Of a stretch of DNA of 64,000 nt, positions 9,771-20,022 are shown in pieces (position 1 is the stretch's first letter; every line of letters starts with the position of its first letter). The notes under the pieces were generated by a model. That model was not told where the DNA came from, made no database searches, and saw only the letters and a program-made list of their open reading frames with translations. The stretch is from NCBI RefSeq assembly GCF_033439725.1, contig NW_026944383.1, positions 2,480,001 to 2,544,000 on the forward strand, written 5' to 3'. Source of the stretch: Neurospora tetraspora (lineage: Eukaryota > Ascomycota > Sordariomycetes > Sordariales > Sordariaceae). The position numbers were made by a program, and so were the translations under genes.

Positions 9771-10479
9771 TTTGCTTATTGGTTAGATCCTAATGACAGT
9801 TAGATAGTTCAGGTCCCTGGGCTTGGCTCTGGAATCTTTACCAGGCGGTTTAGGGTGGAACCTCGCGCAGCCGTAGGAGGGAAAGAGACTCCTTGATGTA
9901 GCTCACCTCTGAAATCTCGGTGGTGAAGGCGAGGTATAGTTTAATATAGTTCTAGAGAGCTTTTTGATCATCAGTTCGAGGAATAGTTGATTCTGCGGGT
10001 TTAGAATTACTGTGACCATTGTGTGGAGGTAGAAGCTGGCTCGCGGGCTCTGGAACGGCATATACCTGGTGGCTGCCGGCGGCGCAGACGGCGGTCCAGA
10101 CGGGTATGAGTGAAGCTCTAGATATAAGAGTAGAGGTATTATCCAAGGCGCTTTACCAAATGCCAAAATATGGAACTCACCCGCCCAAATCCACTAATGG
10201 TGGCCATCAACGGAAAGCTGAAATCACAAGACCGCGGCTCGTTGAGCAATATCCTCATATAGCTTCGCAAGTGTCTTTGCCATCCACTCGTCCACAGGGG
10301 CAGCCAGTCGATCGAAGACCGGAACCCATTACTAGAAGTCACAAAGCGGAACCTTATCGAGGTATCCTCTAAGCTTCTAAGGGTAAACAATCAATAATCA
10401 GGAAGAAGTACAGAGCCCGCCCTCGGCAACGCTGGAGTAATTAGGGTTAGAATTGTATTTTTGGATATCCGGGAATTTC
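9771..10479. other. Intergenic stretch with weak ORFs only
   Basis: Overlapping ORFs on both strands (10019-10372 plus; 10139-10390 minus). The minus reading has a possible GTGAGT donor, so a gene remnant is possible, but I recognise no family. Confidence 0.3.
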
Positions 10480-11375
10480 AGTAGCGGTTTAGTAGTGTCC
10501 GTTCTATAGTGGCGCGGTTCGTAAAATCTCTGAACCGTTCCGACGCTATACGGCGGCGCTGCCTAGCGCCTACGACGGAGCTCTTCGGCTCAGGTGCTCG
10601 CCCGTGTAGTGGCAGACCTTCCTGGGTCTGACATGGCCCCCCCTCTTGTAGGTTTCTGTCCCAGAAACCTCCTTGGCCGAACCCCCCCACTTTTTTCGGC
10701 CGTCGTCTCCCCCCAGCCTGGCCCGTGCTGCCGCCCGTCCGTGACCGGCCTTCCGCCCGTCGTGCTCCACTCCGCCGTCCTTGCCCGGCCGTCATGAGGG
10801 CAATAGTTGGGCATGCCATTGCGGCCCCTCAGAAGCCTGAAGTCCTGCTCCATCACCTTGTCGCCTGAGAGTAGATGATTGAGTAGGCGTGTAGGCAGTG
10901 TCAGGGCTAGTGAAGGAAGGTAGGTTGAGGTGCCTACAGACGGAGCGCTCACGCAGGGGAACCAAACTGATAGTAGGGGTTTAATGGGAATTGCATTAAC
11001 ATCTGAACCTTTTTCTAGGACGAGGCGGTTCGGACAACTATTTATTTACACGTTGAGGACCATTCCGTAGTAGCGCAGGCCGCAAGATCTCCGCGCCGCT
11101 CCGACGCCATACGGCGGTGCTGTCCTGCATGTACGACGAAGTCCCTCAGCCCGAGTGCGAGCCTTAGTGATGACAGACTTTCTATGGTCTGACATGACCC
11201 CCTCTCTTCGAGGTTTCTGGGATAGAAACCTCCTTGGCCGTGGCCTCCTCTTCTGTGGTTATTCTCCCTCCGGGTTCCGTCCATCGTTTGCCCGTGCCGG
11301 CTGCCCTCCGTGTTCCGCCCCGTGGCCCGTAGCCCTCCGGACCTTGCCCGGCCGCTTCGCCCGGCGGCTCAGGCC
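10480..11375. repeat. Diverged tandem pair of ~320-bp GC-rich units
   Basis: About 10480-10800 and 11040-11375 share a common order of words: CGACGC.ATACGGCGG, GGTCTGACATG.CCCCC, GAGGTTTCTG, AGAAACCTCCTTGGCCG and CCTTGCCCGGCCG. Neither has a convincing ORF. They precede the GC-rich gene at 11902 and may belong to the same element or duplicated promoter. Confidence 0.55.
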
Positions 11376-11901
11376 CTAGTACTCAAGGTGGAAGCCCGTG
11401 GCGTGGTCTCAGTGATCGTAGTTGGACAGGTCCTCCTTCAGCTCTGGGATAAGAACGAGGTTAATTGCCCCTAGGTGGGATCGGTGCTGTGCGTATTAGT
11501 CTGATCTTTGCCGGTCTGGTGCCGCGCCGGCTGCTCCTTATCGGCCTGCTGTCGTCTTATCGGGTCCTTTTATCTTATTCTAGCGGTGTCATTGGTCTGT
11601 GGCGGTCAGGCGGCCTTCGAGGTGCTTGTCGTCCCAAGTATTAATACCGTTGCGCCTTATTTGCTCGTTCGAGAGCGTTCCAAGTAGGTCGATAATAGTT
11701 GCGTAATCCCTTCTTTTGATTGCCTAGCGATTGCGAGTGACGTAAATATTATTGTAAGTCTCTGCTCCAGAATCCGTGGATGGTCCACCCCTTCAGGTAT
11801 AAGAACCCTTCCCTTCCCCCCTCTTCTTCCTCCTCTTCTCTTCCTCTTTTCGTCGCCGCCGAGAAGCTTTCGCCCTGCGTCCCTGTAGTTTCTTGTCCCC
11901 C

Positions 11902-12915
11902 ATGGCTGCCCTTACCCCCGAGGAGCGTGTCATCCACGCCCGTTGCCGGGTCGCTGGCATCGAGCCCGACGACGATGAGTTGTAAGTATTCCCTTATTTT
12001 CATTTGCTCGTCTTGCCCTAACTCTTCTCGTTCTCCCAGCGGCATGCGCCTGCCCCCTTGCGCGACCTGCACTCTCACGCTCGCCCGCGACGCCCGCCTC
12101 TTGGGCGACCCGACCACCACTAACGCGCAGGCCCTGCGCCGTCAAGCTGGCGCCCATGCCTGCTACATCGACCGTAAGTCTTCCCTCCTTTGCTTCACTT
12201 CTCACTCACCTATTAACCTCGGATGTTAGGCTCTCGCGAAGATCCTTACAGCGCTTGCAAGCGCACTGCCGGTCAGCGCATCTGCGATCTGCCCGTTGAC
12301 CTTGCCCCCCTTGGAGCTGAGCTCTAGGTGAGCTTCGCCAATTGGGAGCTGGCTAATGTCGATGGCGTTAACACTGCTGTGGTCGCTACCCGCCAAGCCA
12401 CACTCGCTACTGCGGCCGACGAGTTGTGGACCGCGTACAGCACCTACCACATCGACCACGCCGACTTGAACGACAACCCTACCCCGCGCGCTATTATGCG
12501 GTGGTTGGTTGGCAAGCTCGTTGACGAGGGCTGGCGTGCCCCCCCCGACCTTGCCCGCCTAACCCTCGCAGACCCCTTGCCCCCGTTGGACGCTGAGATC
12601 GAGGATCCTGCCGAGGTGGCCGCCGACGACGTTCCTGCCCCCGATGTGGTGCCCCCGATCCCCGAGGCCGCCGCTGCTCCTGCCCTCAACGAGTTGATTG
12701 CTGCTGTGGAGGTTTTCCGCACCGTGCTTACCGAACGCCTCGACAACCTTGACGCCCATCTCGATCAAGTCGATGCGAACATACGTCAAGAGGTGGCGGG
12801 CGTGGTCACGGCTGTTAGGGCTCTCCAGACTCAGGTGGAGGAACTTACTGCTGCTAATGCGAATGCAGTGGCCGCACCCCTGGCAATGGATGATGGTTCC
12901 GTTCGTGAGGTCTGA
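11902..12915 (+). pseudogene. GC-rich two-intron gene of unknown family with an in-frame TAG
   Basis: Exon 1 is 11902-11981 (MAALTPEERVIHARCR...), exon 2 is 12040-12173, and exon 3 starts at 12230. Both introns have GTAAGT donors, CTAAC-like branches and CAG/TAG acceptors. The join gives a Cys-rich segment (CATCTLTLARDAR), then TAG at 12325-12327 (codon 104), then an open run to 12915, 300 codons in total. The C-terminal half is Ala/Pro-rich followed by a coiled coil (LDNLDAHLDQVDANIRQEV). Codon use is far more GC-rich than neighbours. Either CAG became TAG, or a third intron ending CTCTAG removes the stop. Function unknown; a retroelement Gag-like or cargo protein is possible. Confidence 0.5.
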
Positions 12916-13406
12916 CTTTGAGATTGTGATTCGATAGGCGCAACGGCTGCGCGCGAGGGTAAAGCCCTTGAGGAGCAGGTTCAACTCCTGCATCGATGAT
13001 ACGCGACTCAAGTATTTTCTCATCACTATAGTTGGAGGACATGGAAGCAATGATTTGGTTTTCGTTAGCAACTGTCAGTGGTGGGAATGGGGATACTGCC
13101 CTGCGATAGCTAGCTTCTTCAATATCACCACTCCGCCTTCCTACGATGATCCCCGCTCTGTGTTTCTCGTCTCCTCCATTTTCGCCATCCTCGTGCAATT
13201 GCCGAGACTGGGACTCTTCAAGGGCAGGTGCACAAAAACCAAAGCTATAACCCAACTCTGCTTCCCCCTCTACGCTATATCTAACAACAAAAAATTTCTC
13301 CTCAACTCCATCCTCTTCCGTCCATGCTTCTCCAATAACCTCCTCTCCACCTCCCTTACCTCTCTCGCCTCCTCATCCCCCCTCACGTGAGCCCTATCAA
13401 CCCTCT
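12916..13406. other. Intergenic, possible coiled-coil continuation
   Basis: 12936-13001 reads REGKALEEQVQLLHR before a stop, in the frame of the upstream ORF, suggesting the preceding gene once continued past its present stop. The rest is pyrimidine-rich with no recognised gene. Confidence 0.3.
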
Positions 13407-13760
13407 TCAACCCCCATCATCACTCCCCGTCCATATCCCCGGCCATATCCCCGGCACGTTATCCGGCAATCCATACCCCTTCGCCACCGCATCAATCGCC
13501 CTGCCCGCCACGTTCGGATCATGCGTCGTCGCCCGCACCCCCCGGATGCAGTATCGCTTTTTGTAGCCGAGGGCGCGGTAGCGGGTGATGATGGCGAGCG
13601 GGTCTTCGGAGGCTATGCCGTTACCTAGGTCGCGGCCCGCGTAGTAGTAGTAATGGTGGAGCTGTAAATTTTCGTTGTTGACGTTGGGGCCGTTGGGGAG
13701 GAGGTCATTCCTCTGTACAGCAGAGTTGGGTAACAGACAGAGCACTAACTTCCTCCCCAA
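13407..13760 (-). pseudogene. Unrecognised protein fragment
   Basis: A coding-like stretch (HHYYYYAGRDLGNGIASEDP; YRALGYKKRYCIRGVRATTH) ends in a stop at 13407. It is in the same frame as, and just downstream of, the ORF 13767-14195, so the two may be exons of one gene with an intron beginning GTTAGT near 13750. Short inverted words (GTTGGGGAGGAAG / CCTCCTCCCCAAC) flank the gap. No family recognised. Confidence 0.35.
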
Positions 13761-13766
13761 CGGGTA

Positions 13767-14195
13767 TCATTCCGTTTCGAACTGATGAGTCTTGGAGTTG
13801 TATTGAGGCCATTTGCCCCCTCCCTCTATAGCAATCCTGTAGCCCAAGTATAGAACCCGTGTAATTCTTTCATCGAGGAGGGAAGCCGATTCGAAATACT
13901 TCTCATCGTCGATGATCTTGTCTTCCGAGAACCAGTCGCTTGGGAAATATTTCTCAACCCACAAAAGGCCGCGCATGGCAAAGTCCTCGGGCAGAGGACG
14001 GGGAACCTCTTCGTTCTCCGGCCTGGGAAACTGATCGCTCTCAAATCGGTCATATGCGGAGTAATCTCGAAGCAAGGAGTTCAGCTGGTCGGATACTAAT
14101 CGCCAGGGGAAGTCCGGTGTAAAGTAGACTATAGCCTTTGGTAAAGAGATTAAGTAGTAGATAAAGGTAAGAGTGGTATGGAGATATGGAACCAT
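13767..14195 (-). CDS. Hypothetical protein, uncharacterised fungal family
   Basis: A 142-residue ORF. The core (WVEKYFPSDWFSEDKIIDDE, then YFESASLLDERITRVLYLG) looks like a recurring uncharacterised fungal domain that I cannot name. An N-terminal hydrophobic segment (LTFIYYLISLPKAIVYF) may be an anchor or an artefact of the start choice. It may be spliced to 13407-13760. Confidence 0.4.
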   Translation of the reverse strand: MVPYLHTTLTFIYYLISLPKAIVYFTPDFPWRLVSDQLNSLLRDYSAYDRFESDQFPRPENEEVPRPLPEDFAMRGLLWVEKYFPSDWFSEDKIIDDEKYFESASLLDERITRVLYLGYRIAIEGGGKWPQYNSKTHQFETE

Positions 14196-14199
14196 ATTT

Positions 14200-14703
14200 A
14201 GGTTATCTTATTGTCTAAAGACGAAATTATAAGTCCTGTTGGCTAATCTTAGAGCTGTTACGAGTTATTATTATAAACGAAAAGCGAGACGACTAGGATT
14301 TCCTGCAGTTGGTGGACGTGACGCTGAGTGGGTAACGACTGGCGATAAGGGGCTAAAATTTTGAACGAAATCGCTATCGCTAGTCTTAAGAGTATAGTAA
14401 GATATACGTTATTGTGCGAAGGAAAGGAAAAGAATATGTGCGTAGAGGACTGGCTATAAGGGCGAGAGCCTAGACAGTGCAGTCCGTGCGCGCGTACGTG
14501 TAGTTGTATATAACTGCTGTATATATAGTTAGTATATAGTTCTAGGCTATAAGATAGCTGTGGGTAATAGTACTCTGGCATATGAGGTAGTCAGTATAGT
14601 GCGACAATATCATTAAAATAGCACAAAAACATTCTGGAAGGTCGTCAAGCAATCGAGTGTCCAACCCGCTTCTCCCTTCACAACTTCCCGAACGCCTCAT
14701 CCG
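14200..14703. other. AT-rich intergenic, nothing recognised
   Basis: AT-rich sequence with runs such as TATATATAGTTAGTATATAG. The only ORF (14258-14581, minus) has low-complexity Tyr/Ser composition and is not convincing. Confidence 0.4.
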
Positions 14704-14880
14704 ATATGGCGGTCAGAACCCTAACCCTATTTCCGGCTGAGCCGGAACTAGGGTTAGAGTTCCTCAACCGCAAAGAAAAGGATGTTACCCACAAAACAAG
14801 CATGCCGGGCTTGATACCTATACTCTATATCTCAAACATTGATAGGGCCTGCAAGCGAGAAAAGCTAGCAGCAAGAGAAG
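14704..14880. repeat. Dispersed ~178-bp repeat, copy A
   Basis: A direct-orientation match to 32907-33085 from ATATGGCGGTCAGAACCCT to GCGAGAAAAGC.AGCAGC. It contains a short hairpin around CCGGAACTAGGGTTAG. Probably part of a mobile element or segmental duplication; no coding potential. Confidence 0.8.
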
Positions 14881-15114
14881 GGGGTGGGGTTAGAGTAGCT
14901 AGGTATTTGGCGTGTTTGGCCCCAGAATGATTTATCACAGCATAGATGGTAGTATTGCATATTAGGAGGAGTGATATACAAGCGCCTGATGGGCATGAGG
15001 TCCTTCACCTATTCCCCGAGAGAAAACCGTATATACTTCTGTCGAATAAGTATAGTTTACTACAAAACATAGAAACGATTTTCCAAACTAATATTCTACA
15101 CCTTCTTTCTCCTA

Positions 15115-15985
15115 CTATTTCCGAGCCTTCTTTATCAACCTTTCAGACCTCCGAGGTACCACTACTGCTTCATCGAGGGTATCCTTCTCGAGGGTATCCC
15201 TCCTCCGTTTGCGAGAGACCCTGTTTGGGACTTCAGGACTCTTCAGCCATTCACCATCATTCAGACTCTCTTCAAGAAGAGAAATAAAGTCTGGAGAGGT
15301 AAGGCGGATAGGCGTAAGTACCGGCTTGGGCGGGGGTTTAGATGAACTGGTAGGGGAAATAGGGGACGGGGACCGGATCAAAGGTAGCATGGGATTAACC
15401 GGAGCCGAAAAGTCGGGTCCCAAAAAGTTCGGCGTGGAGAAGTTGGGCGTGAAGGAATCCGAGCTGGCTCCATCAGAATCTAGAGTCGTAATCGAACTAA
15501 CTGTGTCGTCCAAATCCGGGAGCGCTTCTGGCAAATCCACCATGGCCGTAGGGTATATGCGGCGTGGTTGAGGATATTCCAGAGTAGGATAAGGTGTAGG
15601 GTATCGCCTCTTCCACACTCCCGTGTCCGTGGCGTATTTTGTATGCCACGCTAGATACGCGGAGGTTCACGTTGTGATATGCTGAAGCCGTGACCGAGAA
15701 GTTCGGGTGGGGTTTGTTGATGGGATAAGTGTTGCCAGGCAATTTATTGGATTCCACACAGACAACAATGTGCCAAGTGCTCCCTGGCACACCCCAGATA
15801 GGGGTTCCTTGTTTGTTTTCGTCGTCTTCGTCTTTCATTAGACGCCAATCTCTGATGTCACCATTATCATCGGTCTGGCCGGAATATATGTCGGTTGGAT
15901 GTAGCGGTTCGACGAGTTTAAGAGTAGCATAAACTCCCTTTAGCGGTCTATTGGTAGAGTCTTGGACTTGGCAAGTGATAGACAT
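15115..15985 (-). pseudogene. HIUase/transthyretin-like domain gene with frameshift and nuclear-type tail
   Basis: From the ATG at 15985 the reading gives ITCQVQDSTNRPLKGVYATL, TDDNGDIRDW, and further on FSVTASAYHNVNLRVSSVAYK. Order and spacing recall 5-hydroxyisourate hydrolase/transthyretin-like proteins (strand A, the TNxDGR loop and the C-terminal Y-S-T-Y-R-G-S region), but the catalytic tail is not conserved. Near 15634-15645 an A-run appears to carry one extra base. In the other frame the chain continues as a Ser/Pro-rich tail with basic clusters SRKRRR and RRSERLIKKARK, ending at 15115; the two readings overlap at 15497-15618. The intact version would be about 280-290 residues. Family call is tentative. 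Confidence 0.45.
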
Positions 15986-16627
15986 GTTGAAGAATAAAGA
16001 ATTGGTCGTAGAAGGAATAAAAAGACCGGATAGCTTGAGTAGTTGAAGGTGGATAATAGAGGATGGTTACGGGTATATATACGTGTATGGTTGCTGGTAG
16101 GAGGTAGTATTCCATTCTTGGATTATCAGTTGGCTATCCCCTATTCTCGCCACCTACGGGGTATATCACCTTTTAAGGTCTAGTTTCCTTTTCGCTACAT
16201 TCGAGATTTGCAATCCAATTCTGCCATAACCATCATTCGATCCTTTCGTTACCGCGCTAAGAATTTCAAGCGTCTTCTTGTTTTAGTCCGATTTTTATCT
16301 CTTCTGAATTGTCGGCAGAGATATGACCCGACGGTGGATTCGTGGTTACTATAGTTTGATATTGTCGGAATGCGCTAATAATTGTCGTTGCGATATTTGT
16401 AACTATTTCGTTACGCTGTTTTAATTCCCGTGCAAGATTCCGGCGTGGTAGTAAATAAGACGACTCTAACTGATTCAGCTGGTGTAATAACCTTTGATTT
16501 TAAAGTTTATGTTGTTGATTTTCTTGTTCTAGTAAATGTGTATAAGTTATTTCATCTTTTTTATTACGATTTATGTTTGTCTTTGGTAGTGATGGGAGGC
16601 GTTTACTTAGACTCATCGTCTATCAAT
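15986..16627. other. Intergenic / promoter of the HIUase-like gene
   Basis: Contains a TATATATA run near 16072 on the upstream side of the minus-strand gene at 15985. A weak plus ORF at 16430-16645 overlaps the end of the next gene on the other strand and is not supported. Confidence 0.35.
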
Positions 16628-17061
16628 TTACGCTGTATTTTTTAAAAGCTCTGTAACGTTGACAGAAACGCTCTCCAAACTAGAAGCTACGGTATTTATA
16701 GATTCCAATGCCGTTTCGGATATCTTAGAGATCCTCATTATGTCGTTTTTAAGAACCTCCAACCGTTTATCTCTTTCCTGATCCCTATCCATTTTTTCCA
16801 AACGACGTTCGATTCTTGCGCTTCTGATTAATTCTAATATTAAAGTCTCAAGTTTGACAACGATGTTGTCAAAATGTCTATGTTTGTTAGTTGATGTAAG
16901 GTAATATAATATAGTAGGAAGAAATACCTTTTGCAATGTGGACACGCCGAATCAATTGGATCGAACAGTGTTGGCAACCACGTTGATTGTGGTGGTGGAG
17001 GAAGTAAGAAAGCTTCAGGATTTAAATCCTCGAACATTTGTAGATCTGCAGGGTTATCCAT
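16628..17061 (-). CDS. Small spliced coiled-coil protein, unknown function
   Basis: Exon 1 is 17061-16928 and exon 2 is 16877-16628, with a 50-nt intron (GTATTT donor, CAACTAAC-type branch, CATAG acceptor) that keeps frame. The product is 127 residues. The N-terminal 44 residues are Pro-rich (EAFLLPPPPQSTWLP) and end in CPHCK. The rest is a long charged helix (ERRLEKMDRDQERDKRLEVL) and an amphipathic segment typical of a coiled coil. No family recognised. Confidence 0.5.
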
Positions 17062-17235
17062 AGTGCTAGTGTTCGAATGGAGAGAACATACGATGGGCTA
17101 ATACAATGAGTAAAACATAAAGTTTAAATCTAAAAACCAGCTTCTATCGTCAAAGACAACTATATATACCCCTTCTCTCTTTTGATTTATGCTGTATACT
17201 TAGTTTCTTCTTCAACCCCTCTCATTACCACTACT

Positions 17236-18258
17236 ATGTTCTATCCAATCAGTATGCTGTGGCAATTTCTCTTCGTTACGTCGCTGTTGGCGCTTCTATA
17301 AATAGCCTTTGTATTGTAGAACCTCCATTACAATTAACCCCTAGATTCCCTATTCGTGCTATGTAAATTCAACGCACAAGCTCCTCGTAAAGTATTTAAC
17401 TAACTTTTGAAAGTGGAAATACAAAGTCGCTATGCGAAGCTACTATACTTGCTGCCGACGTCGAATACGTAATCCCTTTCGAATATCCCAATTGCCCGCA
17501 ACTATCAGTATTTGAATTCATTGTACCAACTCTTCCAAGTGGCGATGCGCTTGTCTTTTGGTATCTCTCTCAAGTCTTCGATCCCTTTAACATAAACTAA
17601 CCTAAGTTAGGCAATGTGGCGCATCTATTGAAAACTGTCATATCGCTGAAGTTACAACTGGTGACGCTATGAAAACCATACCCGTTCAAAATGGGACTGT
17701 TCGCTGTCTTAATGTTTTATCGGATACCATAGAGTCATCTACATTAGCTAGTACCCGTAGCTCCCTAGGTTTATCTTCTAAAACATCTACGATAGATAAA
17801 CTAGGAACAAGCCAACTGACGACTATTTCATCAGTATCCACTTTGTGTAAAACAAGCATAACCTCACCTATTACAACAATTCCCTCTTCACCGAACGACT
17901 CCGTCTCATTAAACAATACTAAACTTCCGATTACAACACTCGTCTCCCACCTCTGGAATAGCTCGTTTACGTTAATCCCATCTAGAACTCACACAACCTC
18001 AGCTCTTACGTCAACATCCGATTGTTATCCCTCTTTACTAAGCACTACAGAGATTTCGAGTACAGCGCTCGCATCACACCTGTAGCAAACCTCCTTGTCT
18101 TTATCCAACGAACGATCAAGCATGCCAACAGTCTCACCACAACCAGTTTTTTCAAGGGCAGTAAAAAATCTTCCGCATGCTGGAGTGATCATTGGTGCTG
18201 CGTTCGCACTGAATTACTAGCCGCTTGGTTCAAGTGTCCCGAGGGAACGGAACGCTAA
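17236..18258 (+). pseudogene. Ser/Thr-rich single-pass surface protein, nonsense-mutated
   Basis: Pieces in order: a possible signal peptide (MLWQFLFVTSLLALL at 17236, frame not joined cleanly), an exon with EYVIPFEYPNCPQLSVFEF, a 50-nt intron (GTATCT...CTAACCTAAGTTAG, about 17564-17613), then FWQCGASIENCHIAEVTTGD and a long Ser/Thr-rich stalk. The same frame runs on through TAG at 18083-18085 and TAG at 18218-18220, with the hydrophobic HAGVIIGAAFALNY between them, which looks like a membrane anchor. Both TAGs fit CAG-to-TAG. It resembles cell-wall sensor or mucin-like architecture; family not identified. Confidence 0.5.
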
Positions 18259-18344
18259 TTTAGTTTAGTGCACCCCAGAGAAAGTGGGTCTGTTGTAGAA
18301 TAATTGGATAGTATACGGTTGGAAAGAAACGTAGCATCTCAAAA

Positions 18345-18593
18345 TGATGGCCTAGTTATACAAGGATGACTTAACGATACTGTATATCTCACGGTGTCAT
18401 ATGTATTAGATATCACCAACAGGTGAAAATTTTCTTGAATCTAGAACGGATGCCTTGGATGTCTTAGAGTCTATGACTCAATAGTGTGTATCACTTCTAG
18501 TTCTAGTTCTTTTGAGAAGGGCGAAGGTAGCAAACTACAGGAAGATTCTTTCAATATTAATATTATTACGATAGGGTGTAATTAAATGTATCT
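18345..18593. repeat. Dispersed ~249-bp repeat, copy A
   Basis: A direct match to 56760-57006 with only scattered substitutions (GATGGCCTAGTTATA... to ...GTGTAATTAAAT.TATCT). A more diverged related segment lies near 55985-56040. AT-rich, non-coding; probably a fragment of a mobile element. Confidence 0.85.
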
Positions 18594-18988
18594 ATGTACC
18601 ATATCGGGCGCTTGAAATAAACCAAATACTTGCCTTAGAAACATTGACTCAATATTGGTCCATGTGAAGATAGAATTTAGACACTGGCGCTTTTCCTCCG
18701 CGATTCCTGCTTCTTCTTCAGAATGTAAGGGGTCGTACGCTAAATCAGTGAATATTTGTAGGAGTTAAGGGCGAGTTGATAATCACTACGCGAAGTGAAT
18801 GGATAAGGTTTAAGGATAAACAAGTCGCTGCCGCCGACATTCAGGCTTACTATAGTCAGGCAAAGGTTACACCACCTTTAAAGCCAGACGCAAACGCTAA
18901 AAAAGTAAAACTATTGCTACTGACAACAACTATATTACGAAAAAAGAGTTTCAAGAATTACTGGAAAAATGTTACAAACTTTAAGCGA
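18594..18988. other. Intergenic, weak 71-codon ORF
   Basis: ORF 18776-18991 is Lys-rich and unsupported. Nothing else recognised. Confidence 0.3.
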
Positions 18989-19443
18989 TGACACGGGCCA
19001 ACCAAGCCACTGGGAGCACAACAGCCACGTGAAGGCTGGGCAGTGTAACCACCGTAGGAGTAAGAGCCAGGGTCAGAGCAAGGAGGGCTCATAACTGCCA
19101 AGACAGGCTCATGAGACGGTTCAAGAGCTCATGAGCCGGAAAGAAGCTTATGAGACGCCTGAGGGCTTATGAGCCAGTTGGGGGCTCACGAGCCAGTTCG
19201 GGGCTCACGAGACAGCCCACGGTCGATGAGCCAGACGCATGTAGCTAGAGACACCAGAGTATAAAGGGACAACTGGAGAACTCAGATTGTCAGATAGTTC
19301 GACAGTAGTCAATAGATCACCATCACTGAGACTAGTATAACGCTACTATACTTGTTGTGAACCTTTTGGCTTCACCGAACGTCTTCTGATAGTATCATCC
19401 TTCAGCTATCCCACTTGGGCAGATCAGACTGCCGTTCGTCACA
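18989..19443. mobile_element. Possible solo-LTR-like segment
   Basis: A segment bounded by TGACACGG and CGTCACA, with a TATA-like AGTATAAAGGGAC near 19258 and no coding capacity. I see no target-site duplication and no partner LTR, so this is a suggestion only. Confidence 0.25.
19085..19235. repeat. ~20-bp 'GCTCATGAGCCAGTT' tandem repeat
   Basis: Six or seven imperfect units of the type GGCTCATGAG(A/C)C(A/G)GTTC lie in direct tandem. Confidence 0.75.
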
Positions 19444-19557
19444 AAAAAGTGGACATAGATAACGAGGAGTTAGAAGAAATAAAGAAGGTTTTCTATAAAT
19501 AAGGTTTGGTTTTGTATATTCAAAATATAAGGGTGAACCATTAGTTTGAGACAAATA

Positions 19558-19591
<34 letters not shown>

Positions 19592-20022
19592 ATTGCTCGT
19601 AGACTTCGTAAAAATAAGATTTCGAATTCCCACCTTACCTCCGGCAAGGCTGTGACTGAGTGTCGCACGATTAACACCGCCAATGACGATGCTTCGAATT
19701 ATGCGCGGTTGGCTCCTGTTCTCCAGGTGCCAACGCAGACAAAATGCGCAGCGTGCGGGGTTGGTGATCCAGGCAAAGGCAGCGCCTTGAAACAAAGACA
19801 ACAACAGCAACCACCTTCAAGGCTCCCAATCAAACCCACCGAGATATACGCTACGAATTTTGTCAGTTACTTATGGCAACTCCCCTAGTTTCAGCTGCTG
19901 ATTTACTGTACCTACAGTCCCGCGAACATAAGCCGTCCGCTCGCGAAGCCTGCGAGCCTTTTCCCACCATCGAACATTTGTATGATTAGCTGCCGAGGGA
20001 GCTGAGCCTGGCGGACTCTGCA
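19444..20022. promoter_or_regulatory. Upstream region of the HET-NACHT-WD40 gene, with A-tract
   Basis: Includes an uninterrupted run of about 26 A at 19563-19588, which could be the tail of a retroposed copy or simple slippage. No convincing ORF. The HET gene begins at 20023. Confidence 0.4.
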
